21,802 nt of DNA from assembly GCA_003641345.1 (NCBI GenBank), contig QNAD01000003.1:1-21802 (forward strand), read 5' to 3'. Made by a program: the position numbers and the translations under genes. Below the pieces are notes generated by a model that saw nothing but the letters and a program-made list of their open reading frames with translations, did not search any database and was not told where the DNA came from. Shown one piece after another: positions 1 through 7,733 of this stretch; the stretch's first letter is position 1, and every line of letters begins with the position of its first letter. Source of the DNA: Candidatus Zixiibacteriota bacterium (lineage in GTDB: Bacteria; Zixibacteria; MSB-5A5; GN15; FEB-12).

Positions 1-1950
1 ATTGGACATGTTTTCAAAAAATGGTGGATATTGAATATAAGTTGAAGCATCGTTCCATTCATATAAAGCGGAATCAGTACTTTCAATAGCATTCCATGTT
101 AGGTTGCTATCAAAAACTGAGCTGTATTGTTCACGGAACATCTTAGGTGATATAGACTGTTTAATTACATCCAGAATTTCTTTTTGGGTGGGCCAGATTT
201 CTTTTAGCATTACCGGTTTGCCATTTTTGTCTTTTCCGATTGGATTAGTAATAAGATTCACATCTACAGTTCCGGCGATTGCATAAGCAACTACCAATGG
301 GGGGGAAGCTAAATAGTTCGCTTTAGTATGAGGACTAACGCGTCCTTCGAAATTTCTATTGCCGGATAAAACCGCTGCCGCTACCAGTTCACCGGTATCA
401 ATAGCATCAACAACCGGCTCCGGGAGAGGGCCGGAATTACCAATACAAGTGGCACAACCAAAACCGGTATTGTAAAATCCAAGAGCTTCCAGTGGTTCTA
501 TAAGTTTTGATTTTTTCAGATACTCCATAACAACTCTTGAACCAGGGGCAAGTGATGTTTTAACAAACGGTTTTGTTTTTAAGCCTTTTTCGACCGCTTT
601 TTTGGCTACCAGTCCTGCGGCAATTAAAACTGTTGGGTCGGATGTATTAGTACAGGATGTAATTGAGGCAATTACAACCGCTCCATGACCGATAGGATAA
701 TTTATGCCTTCTTCGATTAAGACTTTTGTTTTCTGTTTTTCCGCTGGAAGTTCAAATCCGCGTTCGCTGACTGGTTTGTTCAAATCTGCCTTGAAAGATG
801 ATTGCATCTCAGAAAGATTGATTTTGTCCTGCGGTCGTTTTGGACCGGAAAGTGATGGTTGAACTTTTGAGATATCCAACTCTAAAACATCGGTAAATTC
901 CGGTGCACGAGAGCCTTTTTCACGGTACAACATTTGCTGTTTGCAATATTTTTCAACCAATTCAATTTCTTCATCAGTACGTCCGGTCAATTTAAGGTAG
1001 CTAAGAGCTTCCGCATCAATTGGGAAATAACCCATAGTAGCTCCATACTCCGGTCCCATATTAGCAATCATTGCTTTTGCTGGAAGGGTCAATTCGTCCA
1101 GTGCCGGACCGAAATATTCAACAAATTTTCCTACAACACCTTTTTCACGAAGCATTTGGGTTACAGTCAATACTAAATCAGTATCAGTTACACCTTCGGA
1201 TAATCTTCCGGTTAATTTGAAACCAATAACTTCCGGTGTCAGCATATAAATTGGCTGTCCAAGCATAGCCGCTTCGGCTTCAATACCGCCAACGCCCCAT
1301 CCAAGAACACCCAAACCATTTATCATTACAGTATGACTATCGGTACCAACTAAAGTGTCGGGATAAGCAAATCCATCATTAGTCATTACGCATTTTGCAA
1401 GATATTCCAAATTTACCTGATGGCAAATTCCTGTTGCGGGAGGAACAACTCGGAAATTTTTAAAAACTTTTTGCCCCCAATGGAGGAATTCATATCTTTC
1501 ATTATTACGTTCAAATTCTTTATTCATGTTGAATTCCAAAGCATCGGAAGAACCATATTTGTCAATTTGAACTGAATGGTCAACGACCAAATCAACCTGA
1601 ACAAGTGGATTTATTTTATTTGGGTCACCTCCAAGTTTTCCCATCGCTGTTCTCATTGCTGCCAAATCGACTACAGCTGGTACGCCGGTGAAATCCTGAA
1701 GTAGAACTCGGGCAGGTTTGTAGGGGAGTTCAATTTGTCCAACATTTTTCGGGTTATAATTTATGAGTTTTTCCACATCTTCTTTATTAATCGCTTTACC
1801 ATCGATATTTCTTAATACATTCTCAAGTAAAACCCTTATAGAATAAGGCATTCTCTCTATTTTTGCTTGATTAGGTAGTTTTCTTAAGTTGTATATCTTA
1901 TACAAACTGTCTTTTATTTTAATAGTGTCTAGTGCTTTAAAAGGATCCAT
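1..1950 (-). CDS. acnA: Aconitate hydratase A (3' end cut by the window edge)
   Basis: Aconitase interconverts citrate and isocitrate in the TCA cycle, using a [4Fe-4S] cluster in the cytoplasm. Reading leftwards from the ATG at 1950-1948, 650 codons are open to base 1. AcnA proteins are usually near 890 residues, so about a quarter of the protein (the mobile C-terminal swivel domain) lies outside. The cluster cysteines are visible: C433 in ITSCTNTS, and C499 and C502 in [12 protein letters not shown], close to the E. coli AcnA numbering. The N-terminal signatures [19 protein letters not shown] and [13 protein letters not shown] are intact. The start is supported by a GGAGG Shine-Dalgarno 7-8 bases upstream and by a strong promoter at 1998-2026. 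The gene is divergent from ispE and apparently monocistronic at its 5' end. Identification is very secure, and AcnA rather than AcnB by motif order. Confidence 0.97.
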   Translation of the reverse strand, partial: MDPFKALDTIKIKDSLYKIYNLRKLPNQAKIERMPYSIRVLLENVLRNIDGKAINKEDVEKLINYNPKNVGQIELPYKPARVLLQDFTGVPAVVDLAAMRTAMGKLGGDPNKINPLVQVDLVVDHSVQIDKYGSSDALEFNMNKEFERNNERYEFLHWGQKVFKNFRVVPPATGICHQVNLEYLAKCVMTNDGFAYPDTLVGTDSHTVMINGLGVLGWGVGGIEAEAAMLGQPIYMLTPEVIGFKLTGRLSEGVTDTDLVLTVTQMLREKGVVGKFVEYFGPALDELTLPAKAMIANMGPEYGATMGYFPIDAEALSYLKLTGRTDEEIELVEKYCKQQMLYREKGSRAPEFTDVLELDISKVQPSLSGPKRPQDKINLSEMQSSFKADLNKPVSERGFELPAEKQKTKVLIEEGINYPIGHGAVVIASITSCTNTSDPTVLIAAGLVAKKAVEKGLKTKPFVKTSLAPGSRVVMEYLKKSKLIEPLEALGFYNTGFGCATCIGNSGPLPEPVVDAIDTGELVAAAVLSGNRNFEGRVSPHTKANYLASPPLVVAYAIAGTVDVNLITNPIGKDKNGKPVMLKEIWPTQKEILDVIKQSISPKMFREQYSSVFDSNLTWNAIESTDSALYEWNDASTYIQYPPFFENMSN

Positions 1951-1997
1951 TTATCAACCTCCAAAAGTATATATATTAATTATCAGTTACAAATTTC

Positions 1998-2026
1998 ATT
2001 ATATATGAGTTTAATATTAATTTCAA
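1998..2026 (-). promoter_or_regulatory. Sigma70-type promoter of aconitase
   Basis: On the minus strand TTGAAA (2026-2021) is followed after exactly 17 bases by a perfect TATAAT (2003-1998). It lies about 48 bases upstream of the acnA start codon and points towards it. No operator-like dyad is obvious next to it. Confidence 0.75.
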
Positions 2027-2097
2027 GTAACTATTGTGTATTAAAGTATTTTAGGTTATTATGGCACACTTTTAGAACTGGTCATAATGGAATGATT

Positions 2098-2126
2098 TTG
2101 ACACAAAATGGAAATTTAATTTAAAT
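2098..2126 (+). promoter_or_regulatory. Possible promoter of the ispE-rplY unit
   Basis: A perfect TTGACA (2098-2103) is followed after 17 bases by TTAAAT (2121-2126), which matches 4 of 6 bases of the -10 consensus. It lies 22 bases upstream of the ispE ATG, so the leader would be short. The -10 match is only moderate. Confidence 0.45.
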
Positions 2127-2148
2127 TTTCTGCAGAAAATAGCTTATT

Positions 2149-3072
2149 ATGATTGTAAAGAAAATAACAGAAGATAAGATTAATTTACTTGCACCGGCGA
2201 AAATAAATCTTTTTCTGGAAGTTTTCAACAAACGTGAAGATGGTTTTCACAATATAAATTCTCTTTTTCAGGCAATTTCACTTTATGATGAACTTGAAAT
2301 CTCTATAATTGAGAAACCGATAATTAATCTGACTATAAAAGATAGTTCTGAAAAACTACCCATTGAAGATAATATAATCACAAAAGCTTTTAATTTAATT
2401 CAGTCTAAATTTAATCTAAAAAACGGAATAAATGTTATATTAACAAAGAAAATCCCTATTTCTGCCGGATTAGGAGGTGGTTCAGCTGATGCCGCAACCA
2501 CAATTTTAGCTTGTAATATTCTGTTTAAATTAGGATTGGATTATTCCGAAATGGTTGAATTATCAACATTAATCGGTTCTGATTTGCCATTTTTCTTTTC
2601 TTCGGGACAAGCTATTGTAACCGGTAGGGGAGAAATCTTAAAAGATATGAAATTACCCCTTGATTATGAGCTTATTCTGGTAAAACCATCTTTTCCAATT
2701 GCTACTTCAAAAGCTTACGGATGGCTCAAAAGGGGCTTGACAAACTCAAAGGTTCCCTTTAGCTTACAGCACTGTAATTCTCCTGAAGATTTGATTGAGA
2801 CTTTGAAATTTTCAGGGAATGATTTTGAAGAAAAATGTTTTGAAGTTTTTCCTGATTTGGAAAGATTAAAAGAAAAGTTATATAACAAAGGAGCAAAGCT
2901 GGTTCGGATGAGTGGATCCGGCCCAACTATGTTTGGAGTATTTGATAAAACATCTTTGGTTGTACACCCTGATATTTTAGAAAGGGGGGATTGGCAGGTT
3001 TTTAACGCCAAGCCAATAACCCTAGCCAAACTTACTTATAATAGGATGGGAGGCACCCGTGGAGATCACTGA
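2149..3072 (+). CDS. ispE: 4-diphosphocytidyl-2-C-methyl-D-erythritol kinase
   Basis: IspE phosphorylates 4-diphosphocytidyl-2-C-methylerythritol with ATP in the non-mevalonate (MEP) pathway to isoprenoids. The 307 residues carry the GHMP kinase signatures in order: LAPAKINLFLEV near residues 14-25 (catalytic Lys18), the ATP loop SAGLGGGSADAA at 105-116, GSDLPFF with catalytic Asp145, GRGE at 159-162, and the C-terminal MSGSGPTMFGVF at 254-265. The ATG at 2149 gives a short 10-residue extension before the first motif and no clear Shine-Dalgarno. No better start is visible. The length is normal for the family. The 3' end overlaps spoVG by 14 bases, which suggests translational coupling. First gene of the ispE-spoVG-tRNA-prs-rplY unit. 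Confidence 0.96.
   Translation: MIVKKITEDKINLLAPAKINLFLEVFNKREDGFHNINSLFQAISLYDELEISIIEKPIINLTIKDSSEKLPIEDNIITKAFNLIQSKFNLKNGINVILTKKIPISAGLGGGSADAATTILACNILFKLGLDYSEMVELSTLIGSDLPFFFSSGQAIVTGRGEILKDMKLPLDYELILVKPSFPIATSKAYGWLKRGLTNSKVPFSLQHCNSPEDLIETLKFSGNDFEEKCFEVFPDLERLKEKLYNKGAKLVRMSGSGPTMFGVFDKTSLVVHPDILERGDWQVFNAKPITLAKLTYNRMGGTRGDH
3048..3053 (+). promoter_or_regulatory. Shine-Dalgarno for spoVG inside ispE
   Basis: GGGAGG lies 5 bases before the GTG at 3059, within the last codons of ispE. It decides the GTG as the start of spoVG. Confidence 0.8.
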
Positions 3073-3334
3073 AATCAGGGTCACCTTGCGTGGTGAAGAA
3101 AGGCTCAAAGGATTTGCTAATGTAACTTTTGACAATGCGTTTGTTGTTCGTGGGATGAAAGTTATTCAAGGGAACGACGGCTATTTTGTTGCAATGCCAA
3201 GCCGTAAACGACCCAATGGCACTCATCAGGATATAGCGCATCCGGTTAATAGTGAAATGAGGCAATTGATTGAGCAGTCTGTTCTAGAAGCTTTTGAAAA
3301 GGAATTGAAAGCTCAGCAAGAAAAAGTGGATTAA
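3059..3334 (+). CDS. spoVG: SpoVG-family regulator
   Basis: SpoVG is a small nucleic-acid-binding regulator. It was first found in Bacillus septum formation and is also present in many non-sporulating bacteria, where it acts as a DNA/RNA-binding protein. The 91-residue product begins MEITEIRV and contains the family hallmarks FVVRGMKVIQGNDGYFVAMP near residues 28-47, then the basic SRKRPNGTHQDIAHPVN stretch in which the conserved DIAHP is followed by a helical tail. The start is GTG with a strong Shine-Dalgarno at 3048-3053 and overlaps ispE by 14 bases, so the two genes are likely translationally coupled. The position between ispE and prs parallels Bacillus gene order. The regulatory target here is unknown. 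Identification is secure. Confidence 0.95.
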   Translation: MEITEIRVTLRGEERLKGFANVTFDNAFVVRGMKVIQGNDGYFVAMPSRKRPNGTHQDIAHPVNSEMRQLIEQSVLEAFEKELKAQQEKVD

Positions 3335-3360
3335 GCACTTTTTTGTGTATTAAAAATGTT

Positions 3361-3432
3361 TGGGGCGTCGTCAAGCGGTAAGACACCAGCCTTTGACGCT
3401 GGCATTCCCAGGTTCGAATCCTGGCGCCCCAG
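3361..3432 (+). tRNA. tRNA-Gln (anticodon TTG)
   Basis: This is a 72-base cloverleaf. The acceptor TGGGGCG (3361-3367) pairs with CGCCCCA (3425-3431), and the discriminator is G at 3432. The anticodon stem CCAGC/GCTGG encloses the loop CTTTGAC with anticodon TTG, reading CAA. The T arm has the GGTTCGAATCC loop region. A U1-A72 pair with G73 is typical of bacterial tRNA-Gln. CCA is not encoded. The gene lies between spoVG and prs, 26 bases after the spoVG stop, so it may be processed from the operon transcript. Confidence 0.96.
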
Positions 3433-3435
3433 ATT

Positions 3436-3455
3436 TTTTCCCTTTTTTGGGAAAA
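3436..3455 (+). other. Small hairpin between tRNA-Gln and prs
   Basis: TTTTCCC (3436-3442) can pair with GGGAAAA (3449-3455) around a six-T loop, directly downstream of the tRNA. There is no T tract after it, so it is not a standard terminator. It could mark a tRNA 3' processing site or damp read-through into prs. Confidence 0.35.
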
Positions 3456-3501
3456 TGTATTATAATGGTTGTCTTTTGTTAAAGGACAAAAGAGTTTAAT
3501 T

Positions 3502-4461
3502 ATGATTTTGAGAGAAGATATAAAGATTGTATCCGGAAAATCAAACCGGAATTTAGCCGATAATATCGCCAGTTATCTTAAGGTTGGTGTTACTGACTGT
3601 ACTATTAAAAGGTTTTCTGACGGCGAAGTATTTGTTCAAATTAATGAAAATGTTCGTGGATCAGATTTTTTTATTGTTCAACCGACTAATCCGCCAGCTG
3701 AAAACTTAATGGAACTGCTTATGCTTATTGATGCCGCCAGAAGAGCATCGGCTATGAGAATTACTGCTGTTATTCCTTACTATGGTTATGCCCGTCAAGA
3801 TAGAAAAGACCGCCCCCGAGTTGCTATTACATCCAAATTGATTGCCAATCTGATTACTACTGCCGGAGCTGATAGAATTATTACGATGGATCTTCATGCC
3901 AGTCAATTGCAAGGTTTTTTTGATTTACCTCATGACCATCTTTATTCATCGGTTATATTTAACAAATATATTCGTGAATTAAATTTGAAAGATTTATGTA
4001 TTGTCTCTCCTGATGTAGGTTCAATCAAACTTGCTCGAGCAACTGCAAGTGCCCTTAATGGAAGTTTAGCCATCGTAGATAAACGGAGACCGGAAGCAAA
4101 TGTTTCTAAAGTCATGAACTTAATAGGTGATGTAAAAAATAAAAATATTTTAATCAGAGATGATATGGTTGATACAGGCGGTTCAATTTGTAATGCTGCT
4201 GAATTTCTTATGGCGAGCGGTGCCAAAGATATTTATGCTGCCTGTACTCATGGTGTTCTCTCGGGTGATGCAATTAATAAAATAAATAATTCATCAATTA
4301 AAAAGATGTTTATTTCAGATTCAATCGATCAATCTAAGAAAAATCTACCTGATAAGTTTGAAATTTTGACCTGTAGTGAACTAATTGGTGAAGCAATACA
4401 AAGAATTTTTGAAGAGGAATCGGTATCTTCGTTATTTGAAGACCAACCTCAGATAATTTAA
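3502..4461 (+). CDS. prs: Ribose-phosphate pyrophosphokinase
   Basis: Prs makes 5-phosphoribosyl-1-pyrophosphate from ribose-5-phosphate and ATP for nucleotide, His, Trp and NAD synthesis. From the ATG at 3502 it has 319 residues, normal for class I enzymes. It starts MILREDIKIVSGKSN, as expected. An in-frame TTG at 3469 would add 11 residues without homology and is not preferred. Visible motifs are RFSDGE (37-42), IPYYGYARQDRKDRPR (91-106, flexible catalytic loop region), DLHASQLQGFF (130-140, Mg-binding His132), SPDVGS (169-174), DKRR (193-196, catalytic Lys194) and the PRPP loop DDMVDTGGS (220-228). The acidic C-terminus after LFEDQ is slightly longer than in Bacillus. It is followed by rplY after 37 bases. 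Confidence 0.97.
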   Translation: MILREDIKIVSGKSNRNLADNIASYLKVGVTDCTIKRFSDGEVFVQINENVRGSDFFIVQPTNPPAENLMELLMLIDAARRASAMRITAVIPYYGYARQDRKDRPRVAITSKLIANLITTAGADRIITMDLHASQLQGFFDLPHDHLYSSVIFNKYIRELNLKDLCIVSPDVGSIKLARATASALNGSLAIVDKRRPEANVSKVMNLIGDVKNKNILIRDDMVDTGGSICNAAEFLMASGAKDIYAACTHGVLSGDAINKINNSSIKKMFISDSIDQSKKNLPDKFEILTCSELIGEAIQRIFEEESVSSLFEDQPQII

Positions 4462-4498
4462 AATGTGAAATAATAATAATTGGAGGTTTTAGAATAAA

Positions 4499-5203
4499 AT
4501 GAAAGAGATTCTTATTGCGGCGGAGAAAAGAGATAAAACCGGCAAAGGTGCTAACCGTCAAACTCGTAAAGATGGTAATATCCCAGGAGTGGTTTATGGT
4601 CCTAAACAAGAGCCAATTCCAATTTATATTGATGAGCCCACCTTACACCAGGCATTTAAATCTGCCGCAGGTTCAACAGCTTTATATGACTTAGAAATTG
4701 AAAATAAAAAAAATAAAGTTATTGTTCGTGAAATGCAAAGAGATCCTGTTACCAGTAAAATTATTCATATCGATTTCTATGCCGTTTCAATGACTAAACC
4801 GATTAATCTTGCTATTCCTATTCATTTTGAAGGAATTCCAGTTGGTGTTACAGTTGATGGTGGTATTATGCAAACTAATATGCGTGAATTGGAAATCTCA
4901 TGTCTGCCTGATCAAATACCTGAATTTTGTGAATTAAATGTTACTGAATTGTCTATCGGTGATTCTATTCATGTCGAAGATATCAATATAGAAGGGATAG
5001 ATATCTTATCTGATGCTAATAAGACTGTTGTTGTTATAAGTGCACCGACTATTGTTAAAGTTGATGAACCTACTGCTGAAGAAGGTGAAGAGCTTGCTGA
5101 AGGTGAAGTTGCTGAAGGTGCTGAAGGTGAAGCTGCTGTCGAAGGTGAGGCTGCTGAAGGCAAAACTAAGGAAGATTCAGAAGCAAAATCTAAATCTAAA
5201 TAA
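4499..5203 (+). CDS. rplY: Large ribosomal subunit protein bL25 (Ctc form)
   Basis: bL25 binds 5S rRNA in the large subunit. The 234-residue product is the long CTC/TL5 type. The 5S-binding beta-barrel is at about 1-93 (KTGKGANRQTRKDGNIPGVVYG near the start, HIDFYAV at 90-96). The C-terminal TL5 domain is at about 98-186 (EGIPVGV, LEISCLPDQIPEF, DSIHVEDI). A Glu/Ala/Gly-rich acidic tail runs from about 189 and ends in KSKSK. A GGAGG Shine-Dalgarno lies 11-12 bases upstream of the ATG. The prs-ctc order is widespread and supports the identification. It is the last gene of its unit, followed by a strong terminator at 5222-5248. Confidence 0.96.
   Translation: MKEILIAAEKRDKTGKGANRQTRKDGNIPGVVYGPKQEPIPIYIDEPTLHQAFKSAAGSTALYDLEIENKKNKVIVREMQRDPVTSKIIHIDFYAVSMTKPINLAIPIHFEGIPVGVTVDGGIMQTNMRELEISCLPDQIPEFCELNVTELSIGDSIHVEDINIEGIDILSDANKTVVVISAPTIVKVDEPTAEEGEELAEGEVAEGAEGEAAVEGEAAEGKTKEDSEAKSKSK
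5074..5160 (+). repeat. Imperfect in-frame repeat coding the acidic tail of bL25
   Basis: Short units of the form GCTGAAGGTGAAG recur imperfectly here and code runs of Ala-Glu-Gly. The region is a probable site of slippage, so tail length may vary between strains. Confidence 0.6.
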
Positions 5204-5221
5204 GATTTGTTCTTAATAGAT

Positions 5222-5248
5222 ATAAAACCGCCTTTTAGGCGGTTTTAT
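5222..5248 (+). terminator. Rho-independent terminator after rplY
   Basis: An 11-bp stem (5222-5232 with 5238-5248), including ACCGCC/GGCGGT, surrounds the loop TTTTA. The T run lies in the right arm and an AT-rich stretch follows. It sits 18 bases after the rplY stop and ends the ispE-rplY unit. Confidence 0.9.
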
Positions 5249-5342
5249 TATATGTACTGATTTGAATCCTTGATTTTTCTTTGACATAAATCTAATATTC
5301 TTACAGAATATAATATTTATTAGTGACTGAGATATCCTGTAT

Positions 5343-6809
5343 ATGAATCAAAATAAAAAAATAAATATCATAGATTATTTGTTATTAGTTTTTTCAAATT
5401 CTCTGAATCAAGCAGAGATGAATAATAAAACTATTGATTTTTTGAAAGATGTTTTAGGCAATACCAGGTCAATCAAACTTAAATTTAATGAAGTTGAATA
5501 TTTTTCTAATAACTTTATCAAAACTTCTGAACCATTCATTTATGAGATAAAACGAAATAATATAAAAATTGGATATATTGCCATTTATAATAATGAATTA
5601 AACGATTCATTGTCAGATGATGAAATAAAAATTATTAATCTTATTTCAAATATAATTTCAAATCCCCCAAGTATTAAGAATGATAAATTCCAAGATAACA
5701 CAAAACTTAAATCTTTAAATACATTAGCCAGCGGGTTAGCACACAATTTTAATAATCTTCTGACCGGAATATTGGGAAATATCACTCTTGCTAAAATGAA
5801 TATTGATGAAAATACTGAACTCTACAATATTTTATCTGAGGCAGAACAAGCCGGATGGCTTGCAAGAAACCTTACCCATCAGCTTTTGGTTTTTTCTGAA
5901 GGCAGTTTTGTAAATAAACAAAATTCAGATATAAAACAAATTATATTTGAAGCCGTTAAAACGGTTAAAGAGAATTATAAAAATGACATAAAAATAAATT
6001 TGCACGAACCTCTTGAGTTTATTGAATTAGATAAAGAGCAAATCAAAAACAGTTTCACAAATATATTGTTGTTAGCATTAAAATCCCAAAATGAATTTAA
6101 TCAAACAGACATAGACATAGAAATTGTCAAAATTGAGGATAGTTTAAGTAATATTTTTAGTTACGGAAAATTTGTCAAAATTTCTATAACGGATAATAGC
6201 GAGGGTATTAAAGAAGAAGAACTGGAAAATATGTTGGATCCATTTTATAAATCTGATAAATATGGTTCAGGACTGACAATTGCATCGGCTTTTAATGTTA
6301 TCTTAAAACATAAAGGTTTTCTAACTCTTAACTCTGTTATTGGGACAGGTAATAGTTTTGAAGTTTTATTGCCGGTTGGTGAAGAAAAAAAGATTAATCA
6401 GACTGATGTAGAAAAAGACAAAACTGATTCTTTGAAAATATTGATTATGGACGATGAAGAACTTCTGCGAACAGTTGCTGCACGGGCTTGTAAAAATTTT
6501 GGATATAAGGTCGATGTTGCCAGCGATGGCGAGGAAGCCATCAGGCTTTATCAAAATTCTTTTAATGACGAGCATCCTTATGATGCAGTTATATTAGATA
6601 TCATTGTTCCAAATGGTTTGGGAGGACAGGAGACTATAAAAAAATTATTAGATTTTGATCCCAATGTAAAGGCACTTGCTTGTAGCGGTTATCTTAATGA
6701 TCCAATCATGGGTGATCCAGGAAAATTCGGATTCAAAGGTGTAATTGGAAAGCCTTTTAAATTTAATGATTTGAATGATGCCATAAAAAAAATCCTCAAT
6801 AAGGAATAA
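5343..6809 (+). CDS. Hybrid sensor histidine kinase with fused receiver domain
   Basis: This is a soluble 488-residue hybrid kinase with no membrane segment. Residues 1-110 look GAF-like (IGYIAIYNN near 76-84, then a helix starting LSDDEIKII) but are too short for a firm call. A HisKA-type dimerisation domain at about 122-190 has the H box GLAHNFNNLLTGILGN (phosphoacceptor His134). An ATPase domain at about 195-345 has N-box N236/N240, a G1-like DNSEGI (284-289), the F-box-like DPFY and a G2-like GSGLTIA (308-314). A complete receiver domain at 364-487 has D370/D371, phosphoacceptor D419, S448 and K470. The ATPase boxes are diverged (DNSEGI instead of DxGxG) and His134 is followed by Asn rather than Asp/Glu. 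The dimethylargininase-like gene starts 4 bases downstream, so the two are probably co-transcribed. No output domain is present. The ligand is unknown. Confidence 0.88.
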   Translation: MNQNKKINIIDYLLLVFSNSLNQAEMNNKTIDFLKDVLGNTRSIKLKFNEVEYFSNNFIKTSEPFIYEIKRNNIKIGYIAIYNNELNDSLSDDEIKIINLISNIISNPPSIKNDKFQDNTKLKSLNTLASGLAHNFNNLLTGILGNITLAKMNIDENTELYNILSEAEQAGWLARNLTHQLLVFSEGSFVNKQNSDIKQIIFEAVKTVKENYKNDIKINLHEPLEFIELDKEQIKNSFTNILLLALKSQNEFNQTDIDIEIVKIEDSLSNIFSYGKFVKISITDNSEGIKEEELENMLDPFYKSDKYGSGLTIASAFNVILKHKGFLTLNSVIGTGNSFEVLLPVGEEKKINQTDVEKDKTDSLKILIMDDEELLRTVAARACKNFGYKVDVASDGEEAIRLYQNSFNDEHPYDAVILDIIVPNGLGGQETIKKLLDFDPNVKALACSGYLNDPIMGDPGKFGFKGVIGKPFKFNDLNDAIKKILNKE

Positions 6810-6813
6810 ATCA

Positions 6814-7683
6814 ATGTTTAGCAGTCAGTCTGAAGTTACAAAAATAAAAAAATTACTAATCAACCATCCAGAAAAATCATTTCTCTCCCAAACTAATCTT
6901 GATAACTACTGGGAAAAATTTAATTATCTTAGCTGTCCTGATTATGCCAAAGCAATAATAGAATATAATAATTTTGTAGAACTATTAGGAAGCTTAGTTG
7001 ATAAAATTGAATTTTACGATGGTGCTTATACCGGAATTGATTCTATATATATCAGAGATACATCTATCATAACCGCAAAAGGTGCTATTCTTCTTAATAT
7101 GGGAAAAGCAGAAAGACTATCAGAACCTAACGCAGTAGGTGAATATTATAAGAAAATTGATATTCCTATTTTAGGTCAAGTCAATGGCGACGGTAAAGCA
7201 GAAGGCGGTGATATTGTCTGGCTGGACAACCAAACTTTAGTGATTGGGCAAGGATATAGAACCAATGAAGCCGGAATAAATCAGATTCGAGAGCTTACAA
7301 AAGATTTTGTTAAAGAATTAATTGTGGTGCCATTGCCTCATTGGGATGGACCGGCTGATGTTCTTCACCTAATGTCATTCATAAGCCCGATAGATCACAA
7401 TCTTGCTTTGGTTTATTCAAGGTTGATGCCGGTTCCGTTCAGAGAATATCTTATTAATAGAGGGATCGAATTGGTCGAAGTTCCAGATGAAGAGTATGAA
7501 TCGATGGGTTGTAATGTTCTTGCCGTTGCTCCTCGAATATGTGTAGCTCTTGAGGGAAATCCAATCACACATGGAAGACTTAAAGAAGCTGGGGCAGTGG
7601 TGCATCTTTATAAGGGGGATGAAATTTCACGCAAAGGTTCAGGTGGACCAACCTGTCTAACCCGACCTCTTTGGCGCTCCTAA
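6814..7683 (+). CDS. Dimethylarginine dimethylaminohydrolase / arginine deiminase-fold amidinohydrolase
   Basis: A member of the guanidino-group-modifying (pentein) superfamily, closest in motif layout to DDAH, which hydrolyses N-methylated arginines to citrulline and methylamines. The 289 residues show the substrate-contacting IRD (80-82), EGGD (130-133), catalytic His185 in VLHLMS, GCNVLAV (232-238) and the C-terminal nucleophile Cys281 in GGPTCLTRPL. An AAGGA Shine-Dalgarno lies 8 bases before the ATG. The gene starts 4 bases after the hybrid kinase, so they are likely one transcript. Alternatives are an arginine deiminase-like or citrulline/ornithine-linked pentein of other specificity. 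The fold and catalytic triad are secure; the substrate is not. Confidence 0.85.
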   Translation: MFSSQSEVTKIKKLLINHPEKSFLSQTNLDNYWEKFNYLSCPDYAKAIIEYNNFVELLGSLVDKIEFYDGAYTGIDSIYIRDTSIITAKGAILLNMGKAERLSEPNAVGEYYKKIDIPILGQVNGDGKAEGGDIVWLDNQTLVIGQGYRTNEAGINQIRELTKDFVKELIVVPLPHWDGPADVLHLMSFISPIDHNLALVYSRLMPVPFREYLINRGIELVEVPDEEYESMGCNVLAVAPRICVALEGNPITHGRLKEAGAVVHLYKGDEISRKGSGGPTCLTRPLWRS

Positions 7684-7733
7684 CTAATCATCTGTTTATA
7701 ATTCCCTGTTGACCGGAGGGTGTGGGATGTAAC

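Noticed and set aside
104..286. Plus-strand open frame of 60 codons
   Set aside because: It lies antisense inside the well-supported aconitase gene and has no Shine-Dalgarno or recognisable motif.
934..1176. Plus-strand open frame of 80 codons
   Set aside because: Antisense to the aconitase coding sequence; the composition is that of a shadow frame.
3436..3455. Terminator after tRNA-Gln
   Set aside because: A 7-bp hairpin is present but there is no T tract after it, so I list it only as a small hairpin.
3469..3501. TTG start extending prs by 11 codons
   Set aside because: The extension does not match the family, and the ATG at 3502 gives the expected MILREDIKIVSG start.
4969..5163. Ala/Ser/Pro-rich minus-strand frame opposite the bL25 tail
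   Set aside because: It is the antisense reading of the GAAGGT repeats in rplY.
5281..5314. TTGACA and TATAAT upstream of the hybrid kinase
   Set aside because: The hexamers are perfect but separated by 22 bases, too long for a normal sigma70 promoter. Left unassigned.
7684..7733. Target-site duplication or att site at the left end of the nuclease-MBL cassette
   Set aside because: I looked for matching direct repeats around 7684-7733 and 9785-9880 and saw none, so insertion by a mobile element is not supported.
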